Below are positions 6,492-14,025 of a stretch of DNA of 17,813 bases, one piece after another (within the stretch, counting starts at the first letter, position 1; each line of letters opens with the position of its first letter). A program made the position numbers and the translations under genes. Under the pieces are notes generated by a model. That model saw nothing but the letters and a program-made list of their open reading frames with translations. It did not search any database and was not told where the DNA came from. The stretch is from CAMAUF01 sp046152925 (GTDB lineage Bacteria; Chloroflexota; Dehalococcoidia; Tepidiformales; Tepidiformaceae), in the NCBI GenBank assembly GCA_046152925.1, contig JBJXFX010000127.1, forward strand, positions 1 to 17,813. The letters run 5' to 3'.

Positions 6492-6976
6492 CCGCCCGGC
6501 AGACGCAGTGGCAGTCCAGTACGCCGCACGCCGGCCAGCCCGACGACCACGAGTTGTTCGAGCGCGCGTGGTAGCAGCACCGGCGGCGCGACTTCGGCGA
6601 GGGGGGCGAGCACAAACGCGCGCTCGCCGATCCGCGGGTGCGGGATGGTGAGATCGGCCGCGCCCGAGGTGATGTCGCCGAAGTAGAGGATGTCGAGGTC
6701 GACCGGCCGCGGCCCCCACCGGCGTTCCGGACGCCGGCCGAGCGCGCGCTCAATTCGCTTCAGCGCGGCAAGCACGTCGTACGGGCCAAGGCTCGTTGTC
6801 GCCGTCAGCGCCGCGTTGAGAAACGCCGGCTGGTCCGCCGGGACGGGCGCCGTCTCCCAAACCGATGAGACCGTCACCACGGCGACGCCCTCGTCCCTTA
6901 GCAGTTCGACGGCCCGCTGGAGGTTCCCGAGCCGGTCGCCCAGGTTCGAGCCGATGGCGAGCAGCACATCGGTCAC
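6488..6976 (-). CDS. folK: 2-amino-4-hydroxy-6-hydroxymethyldihydropteridine diphosphokinase
   Basis: A 162-residue HPPK. It transfers pyrophosphate from ATP to 6-hydroxymethyl-7,8-dihydropterin, the step before dihydropteroate synthase. Visible signatures are LLAIGSNLGDR at the N-terminus, SSVWETAPVPADQPAFLNAA, and the family hallmark RWGPRPVDLDILYFG with its metal-binding DLD, followed by IPHPRIGERAFVLAPLAEV. Length is normal for a single-domain enzyme. The start is GTG 6976, overlapping the folP stop (GTGA), so translation is coupled to folP. It converges with the small membrane-protein gene with a 4-bp stop overlap. Confidence 0.96.
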   Translation of the reverse strand: MTDVLLAIGSNLGDRLGNLQRAVELLRDEGVAVVTVSSVWETAPVPADQPAFLNAALTATTSLGPYDVLAALKRIERALGRRPERRWGPRPVDLDILYFGDITSGAADLTIPHPRIGERAFVLAPLAEVAPPVLLPRALEQLVVVGLAGVRRTGLPLRLPGG

Positions 6977-7797
6977 GAGGCCACCTCCTTCTCGTCCCAG
7001 CCGCGGACGACCGCGTCGGTCATCTTGGCGACGCGGACCATTTCCCGGACATCGTGGACGCGGACCAGGTCGGCCCCGGCTGCGATCGAGAGGCTGACGA
7101 GCGCCGCCGTGCCTTCGAGGCGGTCCTGCGGATCGCCGCCGACCACGCGCCCGATCGTCGATTTGCGCGAGACGCCGGTAAGGATCGGGAGGCCGGCATC
7201 CCAGAACTGGGGCAACACGCGGAGGATCTCGAGGTTCTGCGAGGCGTCCCAGCCGAAGCCGAACCCCGGGTCCCAGATCACCCGGCCCAGCGGGATCCCG
7301 GCGCGTTCGGCGGCGCAGAGGATCGCATCGAGCCGTTCGCGGAGTTCCCAGGCGACGGTGCGTACGGGGCGGCCGCGCTGGTTGTGCATCGCGACCACAG
7401 CGGCGCCGGACTTCGCCACCACCGTCGACATCTCTGGGTCGCGCACGAGACCCGAGATGTCGTTGATCAGGTCGGCGCCAAGCTCAAGCGCCCGCTGAGC
7501 GACCGCCGCGTGATAGGTGTCGACGGAGATCGGCAACGTCGTGGCCGCACGGGCCGCCTCAAGATGCGGTTGCAGGCGCCGGAGTTCCTCCTGCGGGTCC
7601 AGCTCTGGGGCCCCCGGCCGGCTCGATTCGGCGCCGATGTCGACGATGTCCGCGCCCTCCGCTTCGAAGTGACGGACCTTCGCGACCGTCCGCGCCACAT
7701 CCGCCCCGAGCCCATCGCCGCTGAACGAGTCGGGTGTGACGTTCACAATCCCCATCACGAACGTCCGGGCGCCCCACACAAAGACCGTGTCCCGCAT
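6973..7797 (-). CDS. folP: Dihydropteroate synthase
   Basis: A 274-residue TIM-barrel enzyme that condenses p-aminobenzoate with hydroxymethyldihydropterin diphosphate to form dihydropteroate; it is the sulfonamide target. It has VMGIVNVTPDSFSGDG (residues 14-29), DIGAESSRPGA, SVDTYHA, DLINDISG, WDPGFGFG, TGVSRKSTIG and the C-terminal VRVHDV. Typical enzymes have FSDGG after NVTPDS; here it is FSGDG, a mild loop change. ATG 7797 has GGAG six bases upstream; the longer frame to 7956 overlaps the JAMM gene and has no family match. It is 49 bp downstream of the metallopeptidase gene and overlaps folK, so the three probably form one operon. Confidence 0.96.
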   Translation of the reverse strand: MRDTVFVWGARTFVMGIVNVTPDSFSGDGLGADVARTVAKVRHFEAEGADIVDIGAESSRPGAPELDPQEELRRLQPHLEAARAATTLPISVDTYHAAVAQRALELGADLINDISGLVRDPEMSTVVAKSGAAVVAMHNQRGRPVRTVAWELRERLDAILCAAERAGIPLGRVIWDPGFGFGWDASQNLEILRVLPQFWDAGLPILTGVSRKSTIGRVVGGDPQDRLEGTAALVSLSIAAGADLVRVHDVREMVRVAKMTDAVVRGWDEKEVAS

Positions 7798-7846
7798 CCG
7801 GAGCTCCGCGGCGCGATAACTTCGGCGGATCGGCCAGGATGGCCCG

Positions 7847-8269
7847 CTAACCTTCGACAACCTCAAACGCCTTCTCGGTCGCGACCCCATCCTCGATGTA
7901 GAAGGCGCGCGCATGCGGGCGCTCGCGATCGGCAACGCCGAGCACGAAGTGCACATACGGCGGGCCGAAGAGTGGGCCCATCATCCGGATGTCAGTGGGG
8001 CTTGGCTTGGCTTCGCTGCCCGTATGCGAGTGGTAGAAGCCGGCCAGTTCGGCGCCCGCGTCCTCCATCTTGTCGGTCAGCTTGCGGGTTTCCAGTGGGT
8101 CGATGCTGAAGCGGTAGCGGCTCGCCTCGCGGTTCTTCGCCCGGTGGACCGAAACGACCGCGCCTTGGGCGGCGGCGAGCAAGCCGCAGCACTCCACGGG
8201 AGCATCCTCAAGGGCGTGCGCAAGCATCGCCTCGATGTCTGAGCGTCGGATTCGGATGACGGGGTCCAT
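7847..8269 (-). CDS. JAMM/MPN+ (M67 family) metallopeptidase
   Basis: A 140-residue JAB1/MPN/Mov34 domain protein. The complete zinc site is present: Glu26 in VECCGLL and the H-x-H-x7-S-x2-D motif with His80, His82, Ser90 and Asp93 (HSHTGSEAKPSPTD). Eukaryotic members are deubiquitinases; bacterial stand-alone members cleave C-terminal extensions from ThiS/MoaD-like sulfur carriers or act in cysteine and siderophore synthesis. No ubiquitin-like carrier, E1-like or cysteine synthase gene is beside it here; folP and folK are instead. ATG 8269 is preceded by CGGAGG about eleven bases away. The enzyme class is strong; the substrate is unknown. Confidence 0.92.
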   Translation of the reverse strand: MDPVIRIRRSDIEAMLAHALEDAPVECCGLLAAAQGAVVSVHRAKNREASRYRFSIDPLETRKLTDKMEDAGAELAGFYHSHTGSEAKPSPTDIRMMGPLFGPPYVHFVLGVADRERPHARAFYIEDGVATEKAFEVVEG

Positions 8270-8336
8270 CGGGTGCGTGGCCTCCGGTCGGCCTAGGTTG
8301 GATTTCAGTGTAGCGGAGCGCCTCGTTCAAGATGCA

Positions 8337-8364
8337 AAGAGGCCGCGCGTTTGCGCGGCCTCTT
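8337..8364 (-). terminator. Intrinsic terminator for the secreted-protein gene
   Basis: A perfect 12-bp stem: AAGAGGCCGCGC at 8337-8348 pairs with GCGCGGCCTCTT at 8353-8364 around a 4-base loop. It lies 27 bp past the stop of the minus-strand secreted-protein gene. In that direction the stem is followed by a short T-rich stretch (TGCATCTTG). The T-tract is modest, so strength is uncertain, but stem quality and position are convincing. Confidence 0.75.
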
Positions 8365-8391
8365 CGAAAGGGTGCGATAGGAGGCTGGCGG

Positions 8392-8793
8392 CTAGCCGCC
8401 GCAGCTCTCGGCGTTGGAATCCTTCAGCCGCGGGCTGGCGACGGACGAGTTCATGAGCAGGACGACGCCCGCGCCGCGCGGGATGGTCGCGATGCCACCG
8501 GCCGTCGACTGGTTCACATACGCGGGCACGCCCGAAGCAGTGTTGAAATAGTGCCGCCACGTCTGGCTCGGGCCATCCCAGATGTAGACCGAGTTCCAGG
8601 AACTGGTGGGCAAGCACGCGATGTATTCGGCCGGCGAGACGTCGCCATTGAGCGGTCCGCCAGCCAGGTTGAACCCGGCCGACAACGGTTGCCGGACACC
8701 TGCCGCCACCACCCCGAGCGATCCGCCGAGGATCGCTGCGACGCCCAAGGACGCTGCGACCAGCGCGGTCGCCTTCGTGCGAAACGTTCGCAT
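8392..8793 (-). CDS. Small secreted protein of unknown function
   Basis: A 133-residue protein. The N-terminus MRTFRTKATALVAASLGVAA shows a basic n-region and a hydrophobic core to about residue 31, with a plausible signal-peptidase site near VVAAG. The mature part starts SAGFNLAGGPLNGDV and contains VYIWDGPSQTWRHYF and GIATIPRGAGVVLLM, a small beta-rich, aromatic domain. Cys60 and Cys131 could form an extracytoplasmic disulfide. I recall similar G-[FW]-N-L-x-G-G modules in exported proteins of Chloroflexota and relatives, without a known function. ATG 8793 has GGAGG eight bases upstream; the longer frame to 9036 runs through the intergenic region and is rejected. It is monocistronic, with its own terminator. 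Confidence 0.8.
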   Translation of the reverse strand: MRTFRTKATALVAASLGVAAILGGSLGVVAAGVRQPLSAGFNLAGGPLNGDVSPAEYIACLPTSSWNSVYIWDGPSQTWRHYFNTASGVPAYVNQSTAGGIATIPRGAGVVLLMNSSVASPRLKDSNAESCGG

Positions 8794-8874
8794 CCTTACC
8801 ACCTCCACACGGGAGCAGCCTCTCGTGCTGGCAGCTACCGTATCACTGGCGTTGGGGAGGTGCACCAGGCAATT

Positions 8875-8926
8875 CCGGCCGTAGACCGGCCGTTGAGCCC
8901 GTGGCCGTAAAACGTCCGTAAAACGT
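8875..8926. repeat. Two sets of 11-bp-period direct repeats in divergent intergenic region
   Basis: CCGTAAAACGT occurs twice in perfect tandem at 8905-8915 and 8916-8926. Just before, CCGGCCGT occurs at 8875-8882 and 8886-8893, also with an 11-bp period. Within 8875-8926, CCGT recurs at 8879, 8890, 8899, 8905 and 8916. Each long unit contains CGT-AAA-ACG, a small palindrome. The block lies in the 207-bp spacer (8794-9000) between the secreted-protein gene and the histidine phosphatase. One-helical-turn spacing suggests cooperative binding of a regulator; this is inference. Confidence 0.6.
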
Positions 8927-8957
8927 GGCGTCGTTAACCTCGCGCTGTCTGTCCGGT

Positions 8958-8984
8958 TGGTGGCCAGCGGAAGCTCGGCCACCA
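8958..8984. promoter_or_regulatory. 8-bp inverted repeat before the histidine phosphatase, with possible -10
   Basis: TGGTGGCC (8958-8965) and GGCCACCA (8977-8984) form a perfect inverted repeat around an 11-base loop, ending 16 bases before ATG 9001. Directly after it, TACACT at 8986-8991 is a -10-like hexamer nine bases from the start codon. If this is the promoter, the transcript would be nearly leaderless and the repeat would sit in the -35/spacer zone as an operator. Confidence 0.4.
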
Positions 8985-9000
8985 GTACACTGAGCGCCAC

Positions 9001-9630
9001 ATGAGCACCGAAATCTACCTCGTCCGCCACGGACAAACCTACGGAAACATCGAGTCACGCTGGTGCGGCCACACCGATACCCCGCTCACGCCCCTCGGCG
9101 TGGCGCAGGCGCGGGCGGCCGGCCGGCGGCTGGCGGCGATCGAGCTGACGGCCGCCGTCTCCAGCGATCTTTCGCGCGCCGCCGACACGGCACGGCACGC
9201 GATCGAAGGGCGCGACATCCCCCACGCCCTCGACCCCGGCCTGCGGGAGATGTTTTATGGCGAATGGGAGGACCGGCACGGCGCCGAAGCCCAGGAACAA
9301 CACCCAGAGCTGTTGCGCGAGTTCTACTACTGCCGGCAGACGCTCCCCGGCGCCGAGCAGTTCCACGAGATCCGGTCGCGCACCAAGGAAGCCTTCTGGC
9401 GGGCCGTCGAAGCCAACCGCGGCGGCAACATCCTCATGGTCAGCCACGGCAACGCGATGATGGCCCTGATGGCCGAACTCCTGAACCTCCCAATCGAAGC
9501 CACCTGGTCGTTCACCTTCGAAAACGCGTCGCTGAGCCGGTTACACGTGTCCCGTTCGGGCCGCCTCACCATCCACGCGCTGAACGACAGCTCCCATATC
9601 GCCGGACTGACCCACGAGGAGGAGGACTAG
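9001..9630 (+). CDS. Histidine phosphatase superfamily protein (phosphoglycerate mutase-like)
   Basis: A 209-residue branch 1 histidine phosphatase. The phospho-acceptor motif is LVRHGQT with His10; Arg9, Arg59 (SSDLSRAADTA), Glu83 (LREMFYGEWE) and His149 (MVSHGNAMM) complete the site. Members include broad acid phosphatases, alpha-ribazole phosphatase and PGM-like enzymes; nothing here fixes the substrate. No cobalamin genes are nearby. ATG 9001 is the only start consistent with the short residue run before RHG. GAG at 8992-8994 is at best a weak ribosome site. Its TAG stop and the convergent PPK2 stop share the palindrome CTAG at 9627-9630. Confidence 0.92.
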   Translation: MSTEIYLVRHGQTYGNIESRWCGHTDTPLTPLGVAQARAAGRRLAAIELTAAVSSDLSRAADTARHAIEGRDIPHALDPGLREMFYGEWEDRHGAEAQEQHPELLREFYYCRQTLPGAEQFHEIRSRTKEAFWRAVEANRGGNILMVSHGNAMMALMAELLNLPIEATWSFTFENASLSRLHVSRSGRLTIHALNDSSHIAGLTHEEED

Positions 9631-10427
9631 ACGACCTTCGTCCCAGCGACACCGGGCTCGGCCGGCGGGTACCGCAACCCGAGGCTTTCGAGCTTCGCGA
9701 CCACCGCCTCGGCGATGACGACATCGCGGTACCACTTGTGGTTGGCGGGGACGACGTGCCAGGGCGCCGCTGCCGTATTGCACCGGTCGATCGCGTCCTC
9801 GAAGGCCTTCTGGAAGTCGTCCCAGAGCTTGCGGTCGTCGAGGTCGCCGGCGCGGAACTTCCATTGCTTGGTAGGGTCGTCGACGCGCGCCTGGAGGCGT
9901 TCCCGCTGTTCATCCTTCGAAATGTGGAGGAAGAACTTGAGGATGACCGTGCCCTCGTCCGCCAGCATGCGCTCAAAATCGTTGATGTGGTCGTAGCGCT
10001 TCTTCCAGCGCTCCTCCTGCGCAAGGTTTTTGACGCGGACGACGAGCACGTCCTCGTAATACGATCGGTTGAAGATCGTGATGTTGCCCTTGCGTGGGAG
10101 CCGCGAGTGACAGCGCCAGAGGTAGTCGTGGTCGCGCTCCTCTTCGCTCGGGACGCCGAAGCCGATGACGTTGCAGTTCAGCGGGTCGGCGTCGCTGAAG
10201 ACGCTGCGGATCGTCCCGTCTTTGCCAGACGTATCGATCCCCTGGAGGATGATCAGCATCGCGAACCGGCCGTCCGCGTAGAAGAGGTCCTGGAGTTCGT
10301 CGATCTGGCGACGGAGTGTGACGATCCGTTGCTCGGCCTCCAGTCGCGAAAGGCCGTTCGAGCGGCCGGGCTCGTAATCGGCGATGCGGAATTCCTTGTC
10401 GCGCGGGGGGATCAACGGTTGGCTCAT
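9627..10427 (-). CDS. ppk2: Polyphosphate kinase 2 family (class III-like)
   Basis: A 266-residue PPK2. It has Walker A GIDTSGKDG (residues 63-71), the FGVPSEEE and HDYLWRCHSRLPRKG segment, the Walker B region IFNRSYYEDVLVVRVKN (118-134) and the lid-adjacent KFFLHISKDEQRERLQ (164-179). The long stretch around FERMLADEGTVILKFFLHIS closely resembles class III enzymes such as that of Meiothermus ruber, which phosphorylate both NMP and NDP from polyphosphate. Class assignment is from memory of those sequences. The start codon has no ribosome site but follows an extended -10 element by six bases (10434-10442). It is downstream of the carboxylase by 34 bp and convergent with the phosphatase. Confidence 0.94.
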   Translation of the reverse strand: MSQPLIPPRDKEFRIADYEPGRSNGLSRLEAEQRIVTLRRQIDELQDLFYADGRFAMLIILQGIDTSGKDGTIRSVFSDADPLNCNVIGFGVPSEEERDHDYLWRCHSRLPRKGNITIFNRSYYEDVLVVRVKNLAQEERWKKRYDHINDFERMLADEGTVILKFFLHISKDEQRERLQARVDDPTKQWKFRAGDLDDRKLWDDFQKAFEDAIDRCNTAAAPWHVVPANHKWYRDVVIAEAVVAKLESLGLRYPPAEPGVAGTKVV

Positions 10428-10433
10428 GTGGGG

Positions 10434-10442
10434 ATTATGCCA
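10434..10442 (-). promoter_or_regulatory. Extended -10 promoter element for ppk2, leaderless start
   Basis: Read on the minus strand, TGGCATAAT fits the extended -10 pattern TGnTATAAT with one mismatch. It is followed by CCCCAC and then the ppk2 ATG, so transcription would start at or next to the A of the start codon. No Shine-Dalgarno sequence is present. This would let ppk2 be expressed independently of the carboxylase 34 bp upstream. Confidence 0.5.
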
Positions 10443-10461
10443 GCGTAGCCAATCCGCCGCC

Positions 10462-13400
10462 CTACCAGGTGTCGACGTTCCGGCGCTTTTTTTCGCCGCG
10501 GCCCCGCCAAGGAGCGCGCGGCACCGATCGAAGACCGTTTAGCAGCCAAGCCCGCGTGTCCGCCGGGTCGATGACATCGTCGACGCCGAAGGAGACGCCC
10601 TGGTGGATCGCCTTGCTGCGTTCATACGCCCGGTCGACGAGGTGGGTGTATCGCTTGAGGCGCTCTTGCGGGTCCTCGATTGCGGCAAGCTCGTTCCGGA
10701 AGCCAAGCTTCACCTGACCTTCGAGGCCCATCCCTCCGAACTCACCGGTTGGCCAAGCGACGGAGAAGAACGGCTCCTTGAAGCTGCCGCCGGCCATCGC
10801 CTGCGCGCCGAGGCCGTACGCCTTGCGGAGCACGACCGTGAAGTGCGGGATCGTCAGGTTCGCGCCCGTGACGAAGAGGCGGCTGCAATGGCGGACGAGG
10901 GCCGTCTTTTCGACTTCGGGGCCGACCATCATCCCTGGCGTATCGCAAAGGACGAGCAGGGGGATGTCGAAGGCGTCGAGCAGCTGCATGAAGCGCGCGG
11001 CCTTGTCTGAACCGTCGGTATCGACGGCCCCGGCGAGGTGCGCCGGGTTGTTGGCGATGACGCCAACCGGCCTCCCTTCGATGCGGATAAACGCCGTCAC
11101 CATCCCGAGGCCGAACCCGCGGCGCACCTCGAGCACGGACCCGTGGTCCGCGAGGAGCTCCAGCACGCGGCGAACGTCGTACATCCGCAGGCGGTTCTCG
11201 GGGATGACGTGGCGCAGAAGGCGCTGGTCGGGCGCGTCCCACGCCTGGGTGTCGCCCTGGAAGTAGGAGAGGTACTGCTTCGCGGCCGCCGTCGCCTCCG
11301 CCTCATCGGCGACAGCGATGTCGACGACGCCGTTGGGCACCTGGACGGACATCGGCCCGACCTCAGTCGGGGCGAAGACGCCGAGCCCGCCGCCCTCGAT
11401 CATCGCCGGGCCGCCCATGCCGATGTTCGAGTTCGCTGTCGCGATGATGACGTCGCACATGCCGAGCAGGCTGGCGTTGCCCGCAAAACAGTAGCCGGAG
11501 TTGATGCCGATCATCGGGACTCCGCCGCTGAGACGCCCCATCGTCGAGAAGGTAGGGGTATCGAGGGGGCGGCCCGCGAAATCGGAAGATTCGCCGGCGA
11601 TCGCCCCGCCGCCCGGCCGCCGCCCGCCAGTGCCCGCCCGGCCGCCGCCGCCTTCGGTGTAGAAGAGCACCGGGAGCCGCCACTTCTCCGCCAGCTCAAG
11701 CATCCGGTCGGTCTTGGGGTGGTTCACCGTGCCCTGCGTCCCTGCGAGGACCGTGTAGTCGTAGGACAGGATCACGGCGCGAGTGTCCTGGCCGGGGAAG
11801 AGCGTGCCGTTCACCGAGCCGACGCCGGTAATCATCCCGTCCGTCGGGAACTTCTTGATCGCCTCGTCCATCGGCAGACCTGTGCCCGGCGTGACGACCA
11901 ACCCGCCGTGTTCGAAGAACGAGCCCTCGTCACAGAGATCGTAGATGTTTTCGCGGGCGGTGCGCTGGTTCGTTTTCCGGCGTCGAGCGACTGCGTCCGG
12001 GCGAGCCGGGTCGAGCGTGACGGCGTGACGGTCATGGATAAGCTTGAGGTCGGGCCGGATGTAGTCAGGGTCAATCGCCCCGGCGTGGTCTTCGCCGCCC
12101 TCATCGACCTCGGCCGGCTCGATGAAGACGAGCGGATGGCCGTCGTAGACTGCGTCGCCGACGGCGACGGTGACCTGGCGGATGACGCCGCTCAGCGTCG
12201 CGACGATGACGTGCTCCATCTTCATCGCTTCCATGACGATGAGCTGCTTGCCCTGGCGGACGCGGTCGCCGGGCTTGGCGTCGATCGAGACGATCGTGCC
12301 CTGGATCGGGGCGATAACCGGCGCGGCGCCTTCGGGACCGGTCGTGTCCACCAGCGCGGGATCGAGCGGCGCTGCCGGAGCGGCCCGCTCGGTGTCCGAG
12401 ACGCTCTTGCCGAAGTCGAGGACGGCCAGCGGGTCACGCGTTTGGAGCCGCACGCCAGCGAGCTTCGGCCCGCCTGGCGCCGCCTCCGCGGGCGCCGAAG
12501 CCGGGGCCGCGGCCGGCCGGAAGAAGAGCTCGCGGTGCTCGACCGCTGTCGCCAGGGTCGCAAGGTTGTCCTCGACAAACTTGGTGTAGACCAGGCCAGC
12601 CCGCACCTCGGGTTGCTGGAGGAGCGTCTGCAGGAAGCCGATGTTCGTGCCAACGCCCTCGATCCGGAACTCTCCCAGGGCGCGATAGGTCTTCGCGACC
12701 ACGTCGGCGAAGTTGGCCGACGGCGTATGAGCGATCACTTTCGCCAAGAGGGAATCGAAGCGTGGGCTCGTCTTGTAGCCCGAGTAGCCGAAGGTGTCGG
12801 TCCGCAGGCCAGCGCCGGAGGGCGCCTCGAACGCGGTGAGCGTGCCGCCCGCGGGTCGCGTGGAGCCGTCAGGCATCATCCGTTCCATGTTGACTCGCGC
12901 CTGCATCGCGAAGCCGCGCGTCTGCGGGATGTCTGCCTGGAGGAGGCCCATTGAGGCGAGCGACTTACCGGCCGCGATTTCGAGTTGGATGCGGACGAGG
13001 TCGAGGCCGAGGACCTCCTCCGTCACCGTGTGCTCAACCTGGAGCCGGGCGTTCGCTTCGATAAACCAAAAGGGCGCGTCATCGCCGGCGTTGTCCGCGT
13101 CGATCAGGAACTCGAACGTGCCGAGGTTGTCGTACTTCGCCGCCTCGGCCATGCGGACGGCGGCAGCGGTCAGCCGCTGGCGCAGGCCGCCGGGCAGCCC
13201 CGGGCTCGGCGCGACTTCGACGATCTTCTGGAAGCGGCGCTGGAGGCTGCACTCGCGCTCCCACAGGTGGCTGACGGCGCCAGTGCCGTCGCCGATCACC
13301 TGCACTTCGATGTGGCGCGCCTTGGGGATGTATCGCTCACCGTAGAGCGCGCCGTTGCCGAACGCCCCTTGCGCCTCAGACGTGCAGCGCGCGAAGGCCG

Positions 13401-13938
13401 TGTCGAGCTCCTCGATGCGTTCCACGGCGCGGCTGCCGCGTCCGCCGCCGCCGGCCACGGCCTTGAGCATGAGCGCAGCGCCAGGCCCGAGCTGGCCGAA
13501 GAACGCCGTTGCGCCTTCGAGGTCGATGGCCGTGTCGGTGCCTTCGATCACGGGCACGCCCGACGCTGCGGCCAGGTGGCGCGCCTTCACCTTATCGCCG
13601 AAGAGGTCGAGCACCTCCGGCCGCGGGCCGACGAAGGTGATCCCCTCTTCGCGGCAGCGCTGCGCGAAGGCCGCATTTTCGGAAAGAAAGCCGTAGCCGG
13701 GGTGGATCGCATCGCAGCCGGCCTCTTTGGCGACCTGGATGATCCGTTCGATGTCGAGATACGCGGGCACGCCGAGCCCTGTCAGGGCGCGAGCATCGTC
13801 GGCCTTGCGGGTGTGGAGCGAGTCACCGTCGTCTTCGGAGTGGACCGCAACGGTGCGGATGCCGAGCTCGGCGGCGGCGCGGATGACGCGGATCGCGATT
13901 TCTCCGCGATTCGCGATGAGGAGGCTGGTGATCGGCAT
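10462..13938 (-). CDS. Single-chain biotin-dependent acyl-CoA carboxylase (BC-BCCP-CT fusion)
   Basis: A 1158-residue protein carrying all parts of a biotin carboxylase system. Residues 1 to about 450 are biotin carboxylase: LLIANRGEIAIRVIRAA, HPGYGFLSEN (79-88), the ATP-grasp Gly loop GGGGRGSR (163-170) and EANARLQVEHTVTE (294-307). After an Ala/Pro linker near 490, the biotinyl domain has VMEAMKMEH with biotin acceptor Lys573. From about 640 to 1140 is a two-lobed carboxyltransferase: RTARENIYDLCDEGSFFEHGG, a Gly-rich turn FYTEGGGGRAG, INSGYCFAGNASLLG, IGMGGPAMIEGGGLG, then LCDTPGMMVGPE and SFGVDDVIDPADTR. This matches single-polypeptide long-chain or broad-specificity acyl-CoA carboxylases from mycobacteria and other bacteria. 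The substrate cannot be fixed. ATG 13938 lies 87 bp after the VOC gene. The C-terminal tail RGRGEKKRRN is unusually basic. Confidence 0.93.
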   Translation of the reverse strand: MPITSLLIANRGEIAIRVIRAAAELGIRTVAVHSEDDGDSLHTRKADDARALTGLGVPAYLDIERIIQVAKEAGCDAIHPGYGFLSENAAFAQRCREEGITFVGPRPEVLDLFGDKVKARHLAAASGVPVIEGTDTAIDLEGATAFFGQLGPGAALMLKAVAGGGGRGSRAVERIEELDTAFARCTSEAQGAFGNGALYGERYIPKARHIEVQVIGDGTGAVSHLWERECSLQRRFQKIVEVAPSPGLPGGLRQRLTAAAVRMAEAAKYDNLGTFEFLIDADNAGDDAPFWFIEANARLQVEHTVTEEVLGLDLVRIQLEIAAGKSLASMGLLQADIPQTRGFAMQARVNMERMMPDGSTRPAGGTLTAFEAPSGAGLRTDTFGYSGYKTSPRFDSLLAKVIAHTPSANFADVVAKTYRALGEFRIEGVGTNIGFLQTLLQQPEVRAGLVYTKFVEDNLATLATAVEHRELFFRPAAAPASAPAEAAPGGPKLAGVRLQTRDPLAVLDFGKSVSDTERAAPAAPLDPALVDTTGPEGAAPVIAPIQGTIVSIDAKPGDRVRQGKQLIVMEAMKMEHVIVATLSGVIRQVTVAVGDAVYDGHPLVFIEPAEVDEGGEDHAGAIDPDYIRPDLKLIHDRHAVTLDPARPDAVARRRKTNQRTARENIYDLCDEGSFFEHGGLVVTPGTGLPMDEAIKKFPTDGMITGVGSVNGTLFPGQDTRAVILSYDYTVLAGTQGTVNHPKTDRMLELAEKWRLPVLFYTEGGGGRAGTGGRRPGGGAIAGESSDFAGRPLDTPTFSTMGRLSGGVPMIGINSGYCFAGNASLLGMCDVIIATANSNIGMGGPAMIEGGGLGVFAPTEVGPMSVQVPNGVVDIAVADEAEATAAAKQYLSYFQGDTQAWDAPDQRLLRHVIPENRLRMYDVRRVLELLADHGSVLEVRRGFGLGMVTAFIRIEGRPVGVIANNPAHLAGAVDTDGSDKAARFMQLLDAFDIPLLVLCDTPGMMVGPEVEKTALVRHCSRLFVTGANLTIPHFTVVLRKAYGLGAQAMAGGSFKEPFFSVAWPTGEFGGMGLEGQVKLGFRNELAAIEDPQERLKRYTHLVDRAYERSKAIHQGVSFGVDDVIDPADTRAWLLNGLRSVPRAPWRGRGEKKRRNVDTW

Positions 13939-13966
13939 GCTGCGGGCACCCTACGGTTGGCATGGA

Positions 13967-13982
13967 GGGCCGTCCCCGGCCC
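13967..13982. other. GC hairpin upstream of the carboxylase gene
   Basis: GGGCCG (13967-13972) and CGGCCC (13977-13982) form a perfect 6-bp stem with a 4-base loop in the 87-bp spacer between the VOC stop and the carboxylase start, ending 28 bp before the ATG. No T-tract follows on either strand, so it is not a standard terminator; it may slow or partly separate expression of the two genes, or be chance in GC-rich DNA. Confidence 0.3.
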
Positions 13983-14025
13983 GGCCGCCAATCCTACAGG
14001 CCGCCATCGCCAGGTTCGAACGCCA

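Noticed and set aside
6865..8109. 414-codon plus-strand frame over folK, folP and JAMM
   Set aside because: It is antisense to three enzymes with complete active-site motifs.
8875..8926. CRISPR-like or mobile-element repeat
   Set aside because: Only two copies of each short unit in tandem, with no spacers, no transposase and no target duplication.
8794..9036. N-terminal extension of the secreted protein to 9036
   Set aside because: It would cover the repeat-bearing intergenic region and the phosphatase start; the signal peptide and ribosome site fix the start at 8793.
9063..10448. 461-codon plus-strand frame over the phosphatase and ppk2
   Set aside because: It overlaps two confident genes in other frames; Arg/Pro-rich with no motif.
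11038..12954. 638-codon plus-strand open frame inside the carboxylase gene
   Set aside because: It is fully antisense to a conserved BC-BCCP-CT protein; composition is that of a shadow frame.
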